Shown here piece by piece: positions 10,063 through 22,900 of a stretch of 64,000 bases of DNA; position 1 is the first letter of the stretch; the number at the start of each line of letters is the position of its first letter. Location: the NCBI GenBank assembly GCA_012845835.1, contig JABAKD010000001.1, positions 12,601,501 to 12,665,500 on the forward strand, written 5' to 3'. Below the pieces are notes generated by a model, which had not been told where the DNA came from, made no database searches, and saw only the letters and a list, made by a program, of their open reading frames with translations. This DNA is from Undaria pinnatifida (taxonomy: Eukaryota; Sar; Phaeophyceae; Laminariales; Alariaceae). The translations under genes and the position numbers were made by a program.

Positions 10063-12889
10063 CAATGACCGGCGAGATCACATATATATGACACAAAAAA
10101 GTACCTGGTACGCGAAAAGGTAGGGAGGGGCAAGCGACAGTTTTGAGTGTCAAAAAAACAAATTAGGCCCATGCTCGTAGTATATGAGATGATTGCAACG
10201 AGCGCTGCACGTTGTCCGATGGCCAATGGACTAATAACAACGTCTCTCCAACAGAAACGGCTGGAAGCCAAACGAAAACCAGGCGTAGCAGTCTGTTGCT
10301 CAAATGCGGCCAATTCTCTTCTCAAGGGGGCATATATTTCGTCGTGCCCCGGAAAACGTTACGGAGCGCACATTACCTTGTTCTATCTGGAGGAACTCCC
10401 TCACTAGGCCTCCGTTCCTTTCGAGGAGGATCCGATGTCGACTCTTCAACAGACTTCCAGTGTGTTAATGTTTCCTTTTTCTGTTCTCGTCGTAGGCGCC
10501 GGTTTCGCCGGCGAGAGCTCCCAACGGTGGGACGAGTATTCTGCGGCGATGATGGTGCCGTGCAGTGCGGTGGTGGGCTAATGCTGTTGTTGGCGTTGCT
10601 ACGATTGTCCTCCGACGATGTGCACAGTCGATGTTTTTCAATGTTTGTCGATGATAATGTCGATGATGTCGATGATGTCGATGATGTTGGTGTGTGAAGG
10701 TAGGGGGGCGTGGGCACCTGCAGGTATCGTCCCGATTATAATGGCAAAAATTGGGTGCACAGCAGATACTTGACATCCCTCGTGCTCGCGATGCGTTGTG
10801 TGGAACAGCCGGGAGTCAGGTATTACCGCAATCATTTAACCCTCGCGGTAGAAGCACAGGGATGTGTGATACCGATCTCTGCTCGCGAACGGTCCGCGAA
10901 CCCAAACGATGTGTTATCGAAAAACTGCGGCTTTCGAAGGTTTGACACCAATCTACCAGAAGAAGAGAAAAACGAAAATGTTTCCACGTTGGAAACCTAT
11001 ATTATCAGGAGGGGATAACTGTGATATGTCCCCAGCGGTAAGTTTTGTAAACGGTGGCGGCTCTTGGGTGAGGTTCTCTCGCACTTGCTCGTTACGTAGT
11101 AGTGCAGCCAGTAAGCTCTAGATAAAATCTGCGGCAACATGAAATATGTTGGATATATATCGCGTGCAGGGCGGCACGTAGCAATGGTGTGTCGTGTGAT
11201 TGCCGCGCAGTGGTACAGCGAATGATATTGGTGTGGCAAGGAGGGGGCCATGGGAGATCGGAGCTTCAAGGCACATGCCGGCCAGCGCCTTAAAGTCAGG
11301 CTGCAAATGTAGAACTGACCGAAAAACTTCGATTGCCCTCTTTTTCGTGGGCTGTTCTGTGGGACATTCGGGCGATTAGTCGAACCGCAAAAACGCGCTG
11401 TTTCTCGTGGTAAATGCTTGCGTTTTGCAGTTGATTTTGTCGTGCAGCGCGATAAATGATAGTTCCGGGTTGTTACCGTGAAGTACTGCAGTAATAGTTA
11501 AATAATAATGGTGTGCGAAGGAAGGAGGGTGCTTGGGCGACCCGAGCCTCAACATACATGGCAGTCATCTTTCTGAGGACAAGCTGCAAGTGTGGAGAAC
11601 AGAGAATAATGGAGGGCCCTCTTGATCGTTGTCTGTTCCGTAGAATATACATGCGGGTGTTGTTACTGTTTGCCAGGGTATGCTGCAAACAGTGTTCCTC
11701 GCGTCTTTCTTCGACACTTCGGGTTATGACAAGAGATCTCAGAGTACTACACTCTCGTCTACCATACGAAAACGTACAGCACTACAGCAGTGCGTTATAG
11801 TGCTATTAATAGTCGAAAAGGTACTATGATACTCTAGCCTAGTGTCATCGCGAGCGGAATTCTAGCGGTCGGACGTGCGAACCAAGTCAGCGATATGACG
11901 TGGAGACTCCCTACTGGGCCGACACCATACTCGAAGCTGCGGTGCCGAAGTCGCAGAGATACACTTGAAATTACTGCCTGATGCCGATTATCAAGCGATG
12001 CGACCCTCGCGCTCCTGGGGCTTGCCCTCCCGACTTGAAGATGTGTTCGACAATCGTAGTCGTCGACTCTCTATCACACGCGTGATTAGTGTCTTATTCT
12101 ATACCATGCATTGTAAGGAATAACTTTTTTTAGTCAGCCTACAAAGCGTGCGACACGCCCTTTTACCAGCGAAGTATATTATTGATGGTTAATAGGATAT
12201 GGGCGAGATTCAAGCCGTGTATGGCATCGCCTTTGTTGAATTTGGGAACAAAATTTATCTTCAATCAGGGTCAATAAAGATGAACCTCCTCCTCGCCGGC
12301 GTCGGAGTTTTCGTTCCTTTTCTGATTGCAATCCACATCGTCTCCCCGTGTTTCGAAATTAACCCCCCCTTCCCCCCCCTGAATATGTTTTTTATGTGTG
12401 AATAATGTATATTGTGAAAAACAGTGATAAAATGTTGTACGCTGAAAACTTCCAAGGACCAGCAGGCACCGCCAGCTCTTAGTCCGGGTGGTACGAACAG
12501 CGGCTTTCGAGAACAATCTATTGTGCATGCTAAACACAGAGGACGCCGATGTTTTGTTGTCTCTCCGCGAATGTTGTACGAAATTTCCCGTGTGTAGGTT
12601 CGATAAAAAGGATTGAAATGAGCTTCAGTTTCCAAGCAAAACCCGAAAAATGTCAATTAGCTGCACCCCCCCCACCCTCGCTCCCATTCAAACATACTGC
12701 TTCGGTGGTACTGTGTATACCGTGAGAGCATGTGATTTCCGAAGAAAAGCAGACACCGCCAGCGATTTGTCTAGACCAACGATGCATAGTTCAAACACAG
12801 GCAACGGTTTTGGTCCCTCCGGTATCGTTTGTGCTCTTAAAACTCGGCCTAGATTCGGCCAAGTGGTTGATTGTTAGCCTCCGGCAATT
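10063..12889. other. No gene seen; simple and duplicated noncoding DNA
   Basis: A GATGATGTC run lies at about 10647-10690. Segments 11223-11365 and 11508-11645 are a diverged direct duplication. Overlapping open frames near 10.4-10.7 and 12.3-12.6 kb have no recognisable domain and reflect simple sequence. Confidence 0.5.
11223..11645. repeat. Diverged direct duplication, about 140 bp units
   Basis: The first unit begins at AATGATATTGGTGTGGCAAG and the second at AATAATGGTGTGCGAAGGAA. They share a GGAGGG core, GAGCCTCAA/GAGCTTCAA, a GACAAGCTGCAAGTGT/GTCAGGCTGCAAATGT pair and a ...CTGTTC stretch near their ends. About 145 bp separate them. Confidence 0.5.
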
Positions 12890-13650
12890 TTTCTCCTGTA
12901 CTACTATTACTATTGCTACTGCTGCTCCCACCTCTTCTTCCCGTTAACCTATATATATACGTAAATAGATCGAAAGTGCTGCGGCTGTTTTGATACTAGT
13001 TCCTGGCCTATCAATAGATTCCGTGAGATGGTAATGTTTCGTCTGCATATACTCCTCATCATAGAATATTGTCAGATTCCTGGGTATTTGCTCATGTATG
13101 TACTACTGCTGCTGCTGGTCTTCCTGTTGACCTATAAATTTCGCTGCTGCTTCTGCTACATACTGCCTGGCAGTGATACTCATAATTTTGTTTGTTTCGA
13201 ACCATTTAACCCCAGTGCCGCCACTCGGGGACACTCCGACCGATAGTTCGTATGGGTTAGGGTTAGGGTTGGGGTTAGTTCCATCCATTAAATGGTTTGT
13301 TACCGTCTGTCTGCTTAAACTTCTCATAGAACATTGTCAGATTATGCCTCGTGAATTTTACTTTCTTCGTACTATTACTGCGGCTTGCTGCTGTTCTACT
13401 AGTAGTAGTATTGCTACGATACTATTGCCACAACTAACTACTGTATTGGTTCTGTGATGTTGCAACTACTAATTGTTGATATTATTGTTAATAGTACTAT
13501 GTTATTGCTACTATGCCACGACTAATGCTACTACTATTAATAAGACTGCTGCTTACTACTATGACAGGTATACTGCTACTACTGCTGCACTACTGCTGCT
13601 GCCACTCCTCTACTACTGCTGCAGCAACAAGGCCGCCAGAATCTGATCCG
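12890..13650. repeat. CTA/CTG trinucleotide-rich tract
   Basis: Many short CTACTA and TGCTGC runs. A 60-65-bp stretch is duplicated: 13028-13090 and 13293-13358 both carry CTCATAGAA(T/C)ATTGTCAGAT. Confidence 0.7.
13254..13279 (+). repeat. Short interstitial TTAGGG-type run
   Basis: About four GGGTTA units, one with an extra G. This is the telomere motif of many eukaryotes. It sits between the arms AACCATTTAA (13200) and TTAAATGGTT (13287), a small inverted repeat. Confidence 0.7.
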
Positions 13651-15656
13651 CAGTATCGGGGGTGGGTCTCATCTCGACATGAACAAACGAATGGAAAGCG
13701 AAGGCCAGTAACGACACACGGTTTCGGAGCCCGAAAACACCGACGGCCGCTCGACTCGCGGTATAGGAGGAAGTTTCTCATCCCGATACAAAGAGTTCAT
13801 GTACGAATCACTGGTATCGACTTACACTCTGAGTCGGAGCCGATACTACGAAAGGAATATGACACCATGGTACACGGTAAGGGGAGGTACCCGAAGCCGG
13901 AGATGTTTCCCCATCGCGTTGCGAAATATACATTCACTTATACCTGGTGTATCGATACCTAGCATCAACACCTTGAAATAGCCGCCATATGCTGCCCACA
14001 GTAGCTCAATACAGAATCTACAACAGTAACAACAGTATGCTACCCCGTACCGAAAGGGGTTCCCGTCCTGATGCTTAGAGCGGCCTTACGGCCGGTGGCG
14101 TTCCGTTGCCTGATACTACACCCAGAATTGCAATGTAACCCGGCAGGAACACAACGTCGTACGACGCCGCCTCGATGATTACCCAATCAGTGGGAAAGAT
14201 ACCTAAAAACGAGTGATGCTGTTCGTTCCGTATCCGATTGACGGTTCGTTAGAACCATGAACCCGTCGGCAGAGTTGAACCGCAAAAACCGGCGGTGTGG
14301 TAGCCGTACTTCCATCGGTCGTTTTTGCACTTTGCGGCGCAATAGCAATAGGAGGTGTTCGTAGCTGTTTGCTACCCGATGAAGCCCATGGTTTCCTTGC
14401 TACTTGTAGGATCACTGTAGTCTCAGAAATTGTCGCCGTCAACGATGTCCTTGGGGTTCCCTGTTTGTTGCCCCTCGCGATGGAACTAACCATCCACACC
14501 AACACCACAATCGACAGAAACTCAACCAATACCAAAACCTACATAATCGCCAACATTAATCTCAACACCGTCTCCACAACGACCACGACCACTGCCACCA
14601 CCACCACCACCACCACCACCACCCACACCGACAACGATACCACCGCGTTCGACCGGCGCCAGCCGCCAGGCGCCAATTCGTCTTGTTGCGTTCGGCCGTA
14701 CAAATAACAGAACTTCCTCGGTAGGAGGCAACAATATTAAAGCCTTTTCTTCCCGAGAAGCGCCTCCTGAGAAAGCGAATCTAGGGCTGTGAATCCTCTA
14801 GACTATACAACCTGCAGGATTCCGCCTATATGTGCGTGGGTGCATCAACATCAACGAGAAGATTGGGCGGTGTCATCTCCATGCTTCGTGTCGTCGCGAG
14901 CTCAAGTACCGCAGCTACAACGGTAGTAATATATCGCTAACTAGTGGTGTTGTTGTACAAAGCTACTATTTTCTCGTCGAAGATACACAGAAACCTACTT
15001 TGGCCGAGATATATCGAGTCTATTGGGGCTGCAAAGGAAGCGTCGACACCACCCGCTCTCCAAAAATGGACAGCAAACACGGCAAGGTCAGTGTGTGTGT
15101 GTGCATTTCGTTACCTTATCTTCGTAGTCCACGCGGCGTAAAAGCGGCTTGTCGTACGCGATACAGGGAGCGCCGATCGACAGCGCATCTACGCCATACG
15201 CAGTTCGACTCGAAAAAGTGCACCAACAGGCTTGCTGATAACTTCAACAACTTGAAGTACCACCTACGAGGACGACGTTTGCTTCTTCTGTCGTGCTACG
15301 GTTGCTCGATCGACGTAGAAATTTTAGGACGCTGTAATCATTGAACTGAACCTGCTGTAATAAGCTAAACGTTAAGACAAGGGGGCAGCATTCAGCGTAG
15401 TGAATGCCAACGGGGGCAGCGTTCAACAGCCTCTGATTATCTATACGCTAATATCGCGAGCTGGCATGCCAATCATACTTGGCGGCAGCGTTGTTAATTG
15501 ACCTTGTTCTTCCAGGCACGTGTCTACATCGTTTCTTCTAGTACCAGCCGATAAATACTCCACGTCTGTGCTTCTACAAACCAATATCGCATTCGCTATG
15601 TAGGTATATGGTGGAAGCATGTGGGACACTGGATTCAATGAAACTGTCGCGGAAAC
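13651..15656. other. No gene seen
   Basis: An ACC microsatellite at about 14593-14623 creates a false poly-threonine frame. No exon or mobile-element motif is recognised in the rest. Confidence 0.45.
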
Positions 15657-15998
15657 AAAACACCGTCAATTAATACACTATCCCTTTTGCATGATTTTTT
15701 TTAACAATGATTAAGAGAAATTTTGTTTGGAATCGGGAACCGATTTGAGAATAATATGATATTTTTGTTCTAGAGAGAATTCATCTTTTATGGATCATAT
15801 TCTTTGGCGAAGTACGAAGTGCGTAGCTCACGTTGACAACAGCAGCTGGCATGTTTGGTTGATCGCGCTTGTGGGGATACCAAGTGGATACCGCACGGGA
15901 CGGTTTTGCCAGACTGGCACAACACGCGAACAGACAGAGCTGTTGTTTACAACTGAACAGCGGTCGCTCGCTGGACCAAATAATTCATGATTTCGTGA
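15657..15998 (+). repeat. Dispersed repeat, blocks in order A-B
   Basis: Block A (15657-15718; ACACCGTCAATTAATAC, then TTGCATG and TTTTTTTTAACAATGATTA) is followed by block B (15731-15998; GGCGAAGTACGAAGT, then GTTTGGTTGATCGCGCTTGT). Both blocks recur at 29559-29933, but there as B-A. The repeat ends about 230 bp before the left LTR of the copia element. Confidence 0.8.
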
Positions 15999-16228
15999 TG
16001 CTCGAGTTCATCGCTAGACCGCGAAACGGGGAATTAGCGAGAGCAAAAAGCAACAACGACGGGGTAGCGCTTCATACGAGGCACGGGAAGCGAGCACGGA
16101 AGTGTCGACAACGGGCCTCGCCTCAACTGATATATTACTACGTGCAGACAAGGGTTGTTATTTTTCTCCTCAATCCCCGATACCGGTGGGCCGAGAGCGT
16201 GTGTGTGCGTTTGAAAACGGTTCGAGTG

Positions 16229-16668
16229 CGTTATGGAAATGTTAGCACATAGCCATTGTGAGTCAATGTTCAGTAGCACCGCTCTTGTGTATCGTAGACC
16301 TCATATGTGTCGGTTCGAGTGTAGCGTGCGTAAGTGTGCGGAGGAACTATTTCCGTAGGATTCTTCGCATGATATCCAGGTAGGTCACTCTCCCGTGTGG
16401 CTCTTTCTTGTAGATATTTCCGGATCTTAGCTGCCCTGGTCATCTCTGGGAAGCAGCCGTCGTCTGGGCTCGTGCAACTCTGCGGTTTATATCTGTATGC
16501 ATTGGCCGAATTAAGCGCTACCGTTGTACTATTCAACATCATATCTACATCTCAGAAGCACTTCGTCTTCCAGGCTATCCTCTCGCACACCGTGCCATCA
16601 CCTCGACTAACGTCGACAGCACAGCCTCTGAAACCACCGTGCCAGGGTATCACACATTATTGATGACA
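16229..16668 (+). repeat. Left LTR of copia A
   Basis: 440 bp, from CGTTATGGAAATGTTAGCAC (the first T of the usual TG is now C) to ...GATGACA. It aligns throughout with 22901-23336. Confidence 0.85.
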
Positions 16669-18230
16669 GGTTACGAAGCCTCGTGTGTGTGAGTGGGAGC
16701 CTGCGGCGACTGCGCGTCTACTGCTGTCGCCGAGTGCTGTGGAGAGCACACCCGTTCCCCCCGGATTTTGATGTTTTGGGATCCTCCAGGATTTTGATAT
16801 TTTTGGAAATTTTTACACGGGGAGCTACTGCCGGAGTCTGTTTTCTGCTGAAGGCTACACTGAGTCAACCCGCTTGCTTACTGGGCCCGGACTGAGCCAT
16901 CCCTGGGTAGGGTTGCAGCATCAGAAAGCCCCTGAGCTCCTCACATGAGGAACTCAGTATCTCACCCGAAAATTGACTTCGAAAGCATTCAATTGCATAA
17001 CCGACTGATTCTACGATAGGCCCCCCAAAAACCAGCGAGTTTCTTTAACGAACGTTTCATTGCTACTCGACACGGGGACGGATCATACGAAAAATACAAT
17101 CCCCACATAGTTTCTTGTAGGCAAAGGACTACCGAAGGATCGCGTCGGGGGGGCAAGGTGCACCTTATTTCAGGAGATACGGCCGGGAGCTGGTTTCGAA
17201 ACCGGCGATTTCGTGAAAAAAAATGTTGGGGGTGCTACCGTAGAACGACTCAACCCGATTAAGCTTCTATGCCTTAGTCCAAAAATAAAGTATGTACTCG
17301 GGAAATTACTTCATTGGCCGGCAGTTCCTCACATGACGAGCTCAATCGCCCAGGGAATTTTTGGAGGCAATCGTGCAACCCTTACCGTGGGATGACTCGA
17401 CTTATCACCTGGGCTCTCGGCTGCACTTTCGGTACGCTACTATTTGTGTAAAGCATTCGGGAGCACAACTTCTAGGCGTTGATTCCGGTCGGCGAATAGG
17501 GTTGTGCAGGTTGTTTGTTCTGCGCGCGGCGCACCGTTCTTGGTGTTCTTTGTGTCTGTAACTGGCAACCAAAATTGCCCGCGTGTGGTTCTCTCGCGAG
17601 GCGTAGTCTATCAAGATATCTCCCACGTACCGAGTTGCCGGCTTGGTAGCGTGTGTATGCTGAGGATACGACTGCTAGCTGGTAGCCGCCTGTTGCTGCC
17701 GCTGAATCTACGTGACCCGCTCACGTAAATTAGCTTGCGCATTGTAGTATACGCGAGGTTACCTGCGCGTTGTGGTGTACGCGAGATAGGTCTGTCTACA
17801 ATATCTTCCTCGTGATGGGTTTTTGATCGGTGCGTGTGTAGGCTGAGGATCTCACCAGGCCTGTTTGCATCCGTGCAGCAAGCAAACGTCTACGCTGCAA
17901 GACGCGTAGCAAGTCTCAGCAATGCATCTGGCCCGTGTACCTGCACGACGAGGCCGGAGCTGACTACTCCGTCGCCTTAACACCGCAGTTTTGCCACCTG
18001 CGGTCGGTCATAAGCTGTGATCGACGAGGCGCAGTGGTCTGGGCGGACACTGGAGAGCTACCGCCGGACGTGGGTCGTGAGCTACGGAGCTGCGACTTGA
18101 ACTAAGCCTACCCCTGTGAAGCATTGCACAGTATCCTTCTTAGGCGCGCCGACCATTTTCAGGCTCTCGGGGCGTCGTACGTGTGCCGAAAACCTGACCG
18201 CGCCCGGGAGTGTCACCCTGGATTTCACTG
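16669..18230 (+). other. Leader of copia A, no gene seen
   Basis: About 1.5 kb between the LTR and gag. A two-unit repeat, GCGCATTGTAGTATACGCGA and GCGCGTTGTGGTGTACGCGA, lies at 17737-17790. I did not recognise a clear primer-binding site. Confidence 0.5.
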
Positions 18231-19745
18231 ATGGCGGAATCATCGAGCTCCGGGCTCTACCGCATGCTAGACGTCGTTAGGACCATCTCGAGGCAGCATA
18301 GGTTTCCTGTGTGGAAGACAAAACTCCGGAACGCAGTCAACCTCTTCGCGCCGTATCTTAATCCCATCCTAGCCGGGGCCGACAGCCCTGCGGAACCTGA
18401 GCCGGACGAGGGAGATAGGGCCAAGTGGAACCAGGCTGACAGTCGCCTGTTCTCCCTTCTCTTCTTTGTCACCTCCTGGGTCTGCGCGCACCATCGTCCT
18501 TGCTCACGAAGAGGCAGCGGATGGAATGGCGGCCTGGAAGGTCCTCAACGAGCGTTTCGACGCTCACACCCAGGAAGCTCGGCGTGCGTGACACAGAGAG
18601 TTTTTCGGCCTTCGGCACCTGGCGGGCGGGGATCCCATCGATTTCTTCACGAACAAAATGGGTATCAAGATTCGCCTCAAGGGTCCGGGGGAGGAGGTCT
18701 CCAAGAAGGTCTACCCAGACATCATGCTCTCGGGCCTGACGAAGGACCCAGAGTTTATGTTCATCCGTGATGTGTACTACCGTGAGGAGTTCACGTCCGT
18801 TGACCGTCTCCAGGAGACGGCCGACCGTTTCTACGTGAACCAGGAGTCGCGCAACGCGTCGGGGCCCGTGGTCTCGGGCCAGGGGGGCGCGATGGTGGCG
18901 TCTTCATCCGACCAGTGTCATCGATTCAAGGCGTACGGGCATTTCCGGCGTGACTGCCTCCAACAAGTGCAGAAAATCCGTCCGAAGCCGGTGAAAAAGA
19001 AGAGGAAAAACAAGCACGGCGGTGGTTGGGGGAGTGTTCAGCTGAAATGGTGCTCCTACCACAACACCAACACGCACAGCGATGCTGAGTGTCTGAAACA
19101 GCAGGAGATTCGGGCGAACATACATAAGGAGCTCCAAGGTTTGGTTGTCCACTTGGCGCTGCTGCATTCCGTTGGTCAGGTCAACCTGCCCAACATCGGG
19201 AGCTCTCACTTGGCGCAATCGACTCCGGCGACGGCGCCGCAGGGTCCCGCTGAGCCGACTTCGTTCAGGTTCTCCTTCAGCGCCCAACGCGCTCCACCGG
19301 CTTCGGCAACTTCGTCTTCTGCCTTTTCCCAGACGCCTTCGGCGGCGTCTGCCGCCACTCCGGCGGCATCTTCATCTATCTCCTCAACGTCGCCTGCACA
19401 CGACGACCGCTTGCCTTCAGTGTTTTTCGGTGCGTTTATGGCGACTCCTGCGGAGATGTGGCTTGCTCCTTTTTGCTCAGATGGATCGTGCATCCGGATG
19501 GTTGTGAACAGCGGAGCGATCAACAACTACCTTGACTCTGCGCTTACACCAGGAGTGCGGGTCCGCATGTGCGACGTCGAAGACCTTCAGGTCCCTCACA
19601 CGATCGTCGCCGCCGGCCAGCATCTCCTCAAGAGCGTCACAACGGGGACCATCTTCGGTGCCGTCACGGACGACGACTTAAGTGACCGGCGCGTCACCTT
19701 TCGCGTCGTTTTAATGCCGAACTGGGCACCAACCTCTTCTCCGTG
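18231..19745 (+). pseudogene. gag and protease remnant of copia A
   Basis: The ATG at 18231 begins MAESSSSGLYRML, a capsid-like start with FPVWKTKLRNAV. The frame breaks near 18480-18660. The continuation from 18658 includes CHRFKAYGHFRRDC (about 18916-18957), a zinc knuckle in which the second cysteine is now phenylalanine. The protease box, normally D-S-G, reads NSGAINNYLD with its asparagine codon at 19507-19509, so the catalytic aspartate is gone. An S/A/P-rich linker (about 19205-19420) joins the two. The frame is lost again near 19740. Confidence 0.8.
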
Positions 19746-20348
19746 ACCGCGGCAATGCAGAAGGGAGTGGTGACGTTGTTTCATCAGGCCAACCCCAGAT
19801 TGGAGTCGGAAGACGTGGTTATCCCGATACAAACCTGTGGGGTGGACGACGCGACCGGAAAACTCATGTGCTCCATCGAGGTGAAACTAGGGGGTGGCGC
19901 CGGGGGCCAGATGGTCCTCGGGCGAGCCCCTGACGACCTTGCCTTGAAGTCGGAGTCCGCTTAGGTGTGGCACCGGCACATGGGACACATCAACCACAAG
20001 AACTTGGACGTCCTGCGGAAGGAGCCGGCTACTCGCCATCTCCGGGCGATCGGGTCTCGGGCGTTCGTGAACGAAGAGGTCCACACCAATAAGCTGGAGC
20101 ATCGTGCTTTGGAAGGCCGGCCCGTCGGATTCAGCCAGGAAAGAAAGTCCTGCCGGATCTACAACTCTGAGACGCGACGTGTGCGGGTGAGCCAAAATGT
20201 TACCTTCATTAAGACGCCTTCTGTCGCGCCCTCGTTGGACGCGCGCGGATTTGACGACGGGGAGTTCACGTACGACAACCACGACAATATGCTAAGAGAC
20301 GTGCTAAACTACACTTCCAACCACTCGGCTGATTCGCTCTGTCCTTAA
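19743..20348 (+). pseudogene. Pre-integrase remnant joined across an integrase deletion
   Basis: After a stop at 19962-19964 comes VWHRHMGHINHKNLDVLRKE, the GAG-pre-integrase histidine motif. About eight codons later the sequence is already AIGSRAFVNEEV and then GRPVGFSQERKSCRIYN, which belong to the region just C-terminal of the integrase core. Copia B in this window has several hundred residues between these landmarks, including the D-D-E core. The integrase core has therefore been deleted cleanly near 20040. Confidence 0.8.
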
Positions 20349-20535
20349 CGTGCCGTTGGGGATGCCGTCGGGGATCTGTCTGGGCGATTGAGCTTCTCGA
20401 ACAAAGTTGTGATACAACAACCGTGATCCTGGACTTGCACCTGCTGGATCTACTCCTGCCAACGATGCGCCTGGGACGTCTGGTGGTACGCCTGAGCAAG
20501 ATAGCCCTGTCCCGCCGGGGGTAGTCAATCTCCCG

Positions 20536-21906
20536 GTGCCGGTCAACAATGCGTCTTCTCCTGGATCGTCACCTGGTCCGGCGCCGCCGCTTGGTTCATC
20601 GCTCGCTGGTTCTGCTCCGTCTGGTACTGTGCCACGGTGCGGTTCTGTGCGTGGAGGCAGTTCGTCTCGTGGTGGACGAGGTTTCGCGCCGACGCCTGCA
20701 ATCACCAGGTCTGCTTCGCGTGGTGATTCTGCGCGGGGAGTCATCACGCAGCGCGGTGGACGTGGCAGCGGGTTTGCACGTGGACGTGGTACTCATGGTG
20801 GACGAGGTTCCACGCCGATGCCTGCAACCACCGGGTCTGCTTCGAGCGTACCCACTGCAAAGACCATCAGCGAGCTTCGTCGCCTCTCCTACGAGTTTAC
20901 CGTGAAGGGGGAGTTTCCCGACGTCGCCCACGGGGACTTCACATTCGGTTTCACGGAATACGCGTACGCTGTGAGAACAACGCAACCGAATGTTCTACGG
21001 ACAATCAAGGAAGCGCGGGCCACGCCCGAAGCCGCCCAGTGGAACGCAGCAGCAGAACGCGAGATCGCGAGTCTTAAAGATCGTCAAGTTTACAAGCTTG
21101 TTCCGCGCTCTGCTGTTCTCGCTGGACGGAAGCGAATCATTTCGAAATGGGTGTTCAAGCGCAAGGCGGACGGCTCCGTCAAGGCTCGTGTAGTGGTTCA
21201 AGGTTGGAACCAAGTTCCTGGCCTTGACTCTAGCAGCATCTACGCCCCGGTGTGCATGATTCAGAGCGTGCAGAATATATGCTGCATAGCCGTGCACTTC
21301 GGCCTGCTTCTACAGCAGGTGGACGTCTCAACTGCCTTCCTGTACGCGGATATCCAGGAGTTGCTGTTCGTCGAGCAGCCGCCTAGCTTCGAGGTCAAGA
21401 ACAAGGATGGTGGTGAGCTAGTGATGCAGCTGGGGAAGAGCCCATACGGGCTGGCCCAAAGCCCAGGGAACTGATTCAACACCATTGATCCCGCCCTTGT
21501 GGAGATCGGCTTTGTTCCGCTTCAGTCCAACACGTGTGTCGTCTTGCATGATCACGACGGTGTTCGGATCTACTTGACCCTGTACGTGAACGATCTCCTT
21601 CTGGCGAGCAGCAGCTGTGACGCTATGGCGATGGTGAAAGAGAAGTTGAAGCAACGTTTCAAGATGACCGACATGGGAGCGTTGTCGCTCGTCTTGGAAA
21701 TGGAGATCAAGCGAGACCTTGAGCGTGGCACTTTCACGATCTCTCAAGAGGCTTACTCCAAGTCCATCCTGGAGAGAATCGGAATATCGGAATGCAAGCC
21801 GACCAACACGCCGGGTACTGTCCCGAACTCCCCAACCAGCAGCTTGACGAGACCCTGCTGGACGAGGAAGAAAATAAGTGCTACCAGGGCATCGTGGGGT
21901 GCCTGA
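20536..21906 (+). pseudogene. Reverse transcriptase remnant of copia A
   Basis: Recognisable copia RT blocks: WVFKRKADGSVKARVVVQGW, YAPVCMIQSVQ, VDVSTAFLYADIQE and SPYGLAQSPGN. A TGA at 21472-21474 interrupts the protein right after SPGN. It continues with EIGFVPLQSNTCVVL and LTLYVNDLLLAS; the active-site Y-V-D-D reads Y-V-N-D (AAC at 21589-21591). Upstream is an S/G/R-rich stretch (20536-20850) with repeated RGGRG-like units. A frameshift follows near 21850. Confidence 0.85.
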
Positions 21907-22182
21907 TGTATGTTTCCCAACTGTTAAGATACGACATTATGTATATGCCGTTGGTCAACTGGCTCGCCCGATGGCGAACCCAGCAATATCCACATGGTAG
22001 CAGCGAACCACACACTTCGCTACCTCGCGGGGACAACCGACTTCAGCGTCATGTACAAGAGGGGAGGCTTCAAACTTGCAGTCTTTTCTGACTGCAACTG
22101 CGCCAACAACCTGGACAACGGAAAATCCACTTCATGCTGCTTGTCGATGCTGTGCGATGCGCCGATTGGCTTCTAGTCGGCG

Positions 22183-22662
22183 CTCAACGTATGACTGCCA
22201 TGTAGACCATGGATGACTGCCATGAAGACCATGGAGGCGGAGCTGGTCGCGTCGGCTTTGGCGATGAAGGAAGCAATGTTCTGCTCGAACATGCTGTTTG
22301 AGGTAGGGTTTGGCAAGGACTTCGCGAAAGTGCCGTTGTATTGCGACAACACAGAAACACTGCACGCGCTGGGAAACCGCTCCTTCAGCTCGAGGACGAA
22401 GCACACCGCGCTGCGCTTGTTCTTCATCTGAGAGCTTGTGTCGGAGGAAAGGATCTCCATCCACTACATCCCGACCGACACCAACCCTGCCGACATCGGC
22501 GCAAATCACCTGAACCAGCATCGTCTCAGGAACCTGCTGAACATCCTCAGCAACTTCAACGTGAACGACTTCAACAGCCAGTTCAATTCGTCGTGTTATA
22601 TGTTTGTGTGTGTTTGTTTTGAATCTGTTTTGTTTGTGCGAATCAACTTGCTCTTTCTGTAA
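22183..22662 (+). pseudogene. RNase H remnant of copia A
   Basis: MEAELVASALAMKEAMFCSN and LYCDNTETLHALGN are the copia RNase H core. SIHYIPTDTNPADIGAN is the usual C-terminal block. A TGA falls between them at about 22429. A short duplicated phrase (ATGACTGCCATG-AGACCATG) lies at 22190-22230. Confidence 0.8.
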
Positions 22663-22887
22663 TCGACATTGGGCCTCGCACTATCACTGATCGAACGAGC
22701 CATGTAAGATTGGAAGTAATGATAGCCTGGTTTGTGCAGTAGCAGGTACTCTTTAGCAAACGCATGAAATTATTGTTTCACGTATAGGACTGAAACATTA
22801 CGTGGTACTCTACTGGTTAAAACGCATCAAACGTATATACTTGCTTGAAATAATCATCATTAGCTTGGTACGAGTTAGAGCAACTTC

Positions 22888-22900
22888 CATTGAGAGGGAA
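22888..22900 (+). promoter_or_regulatory. Polypurine tract of copia A
   Basis: TTGAGAGGGAA directly precedes the right LTR start TGTTACG at 22901, the usual site for priming plus-strand DNA. Confidence 0.7.

Noticed and set aside
14297-14734. 136-codon frame with a poly-Thr run, and a Gly-rich frame opposite
   Set aside because: The ACC repeat keeps both open, and the flanking residues show no recognisable domain.
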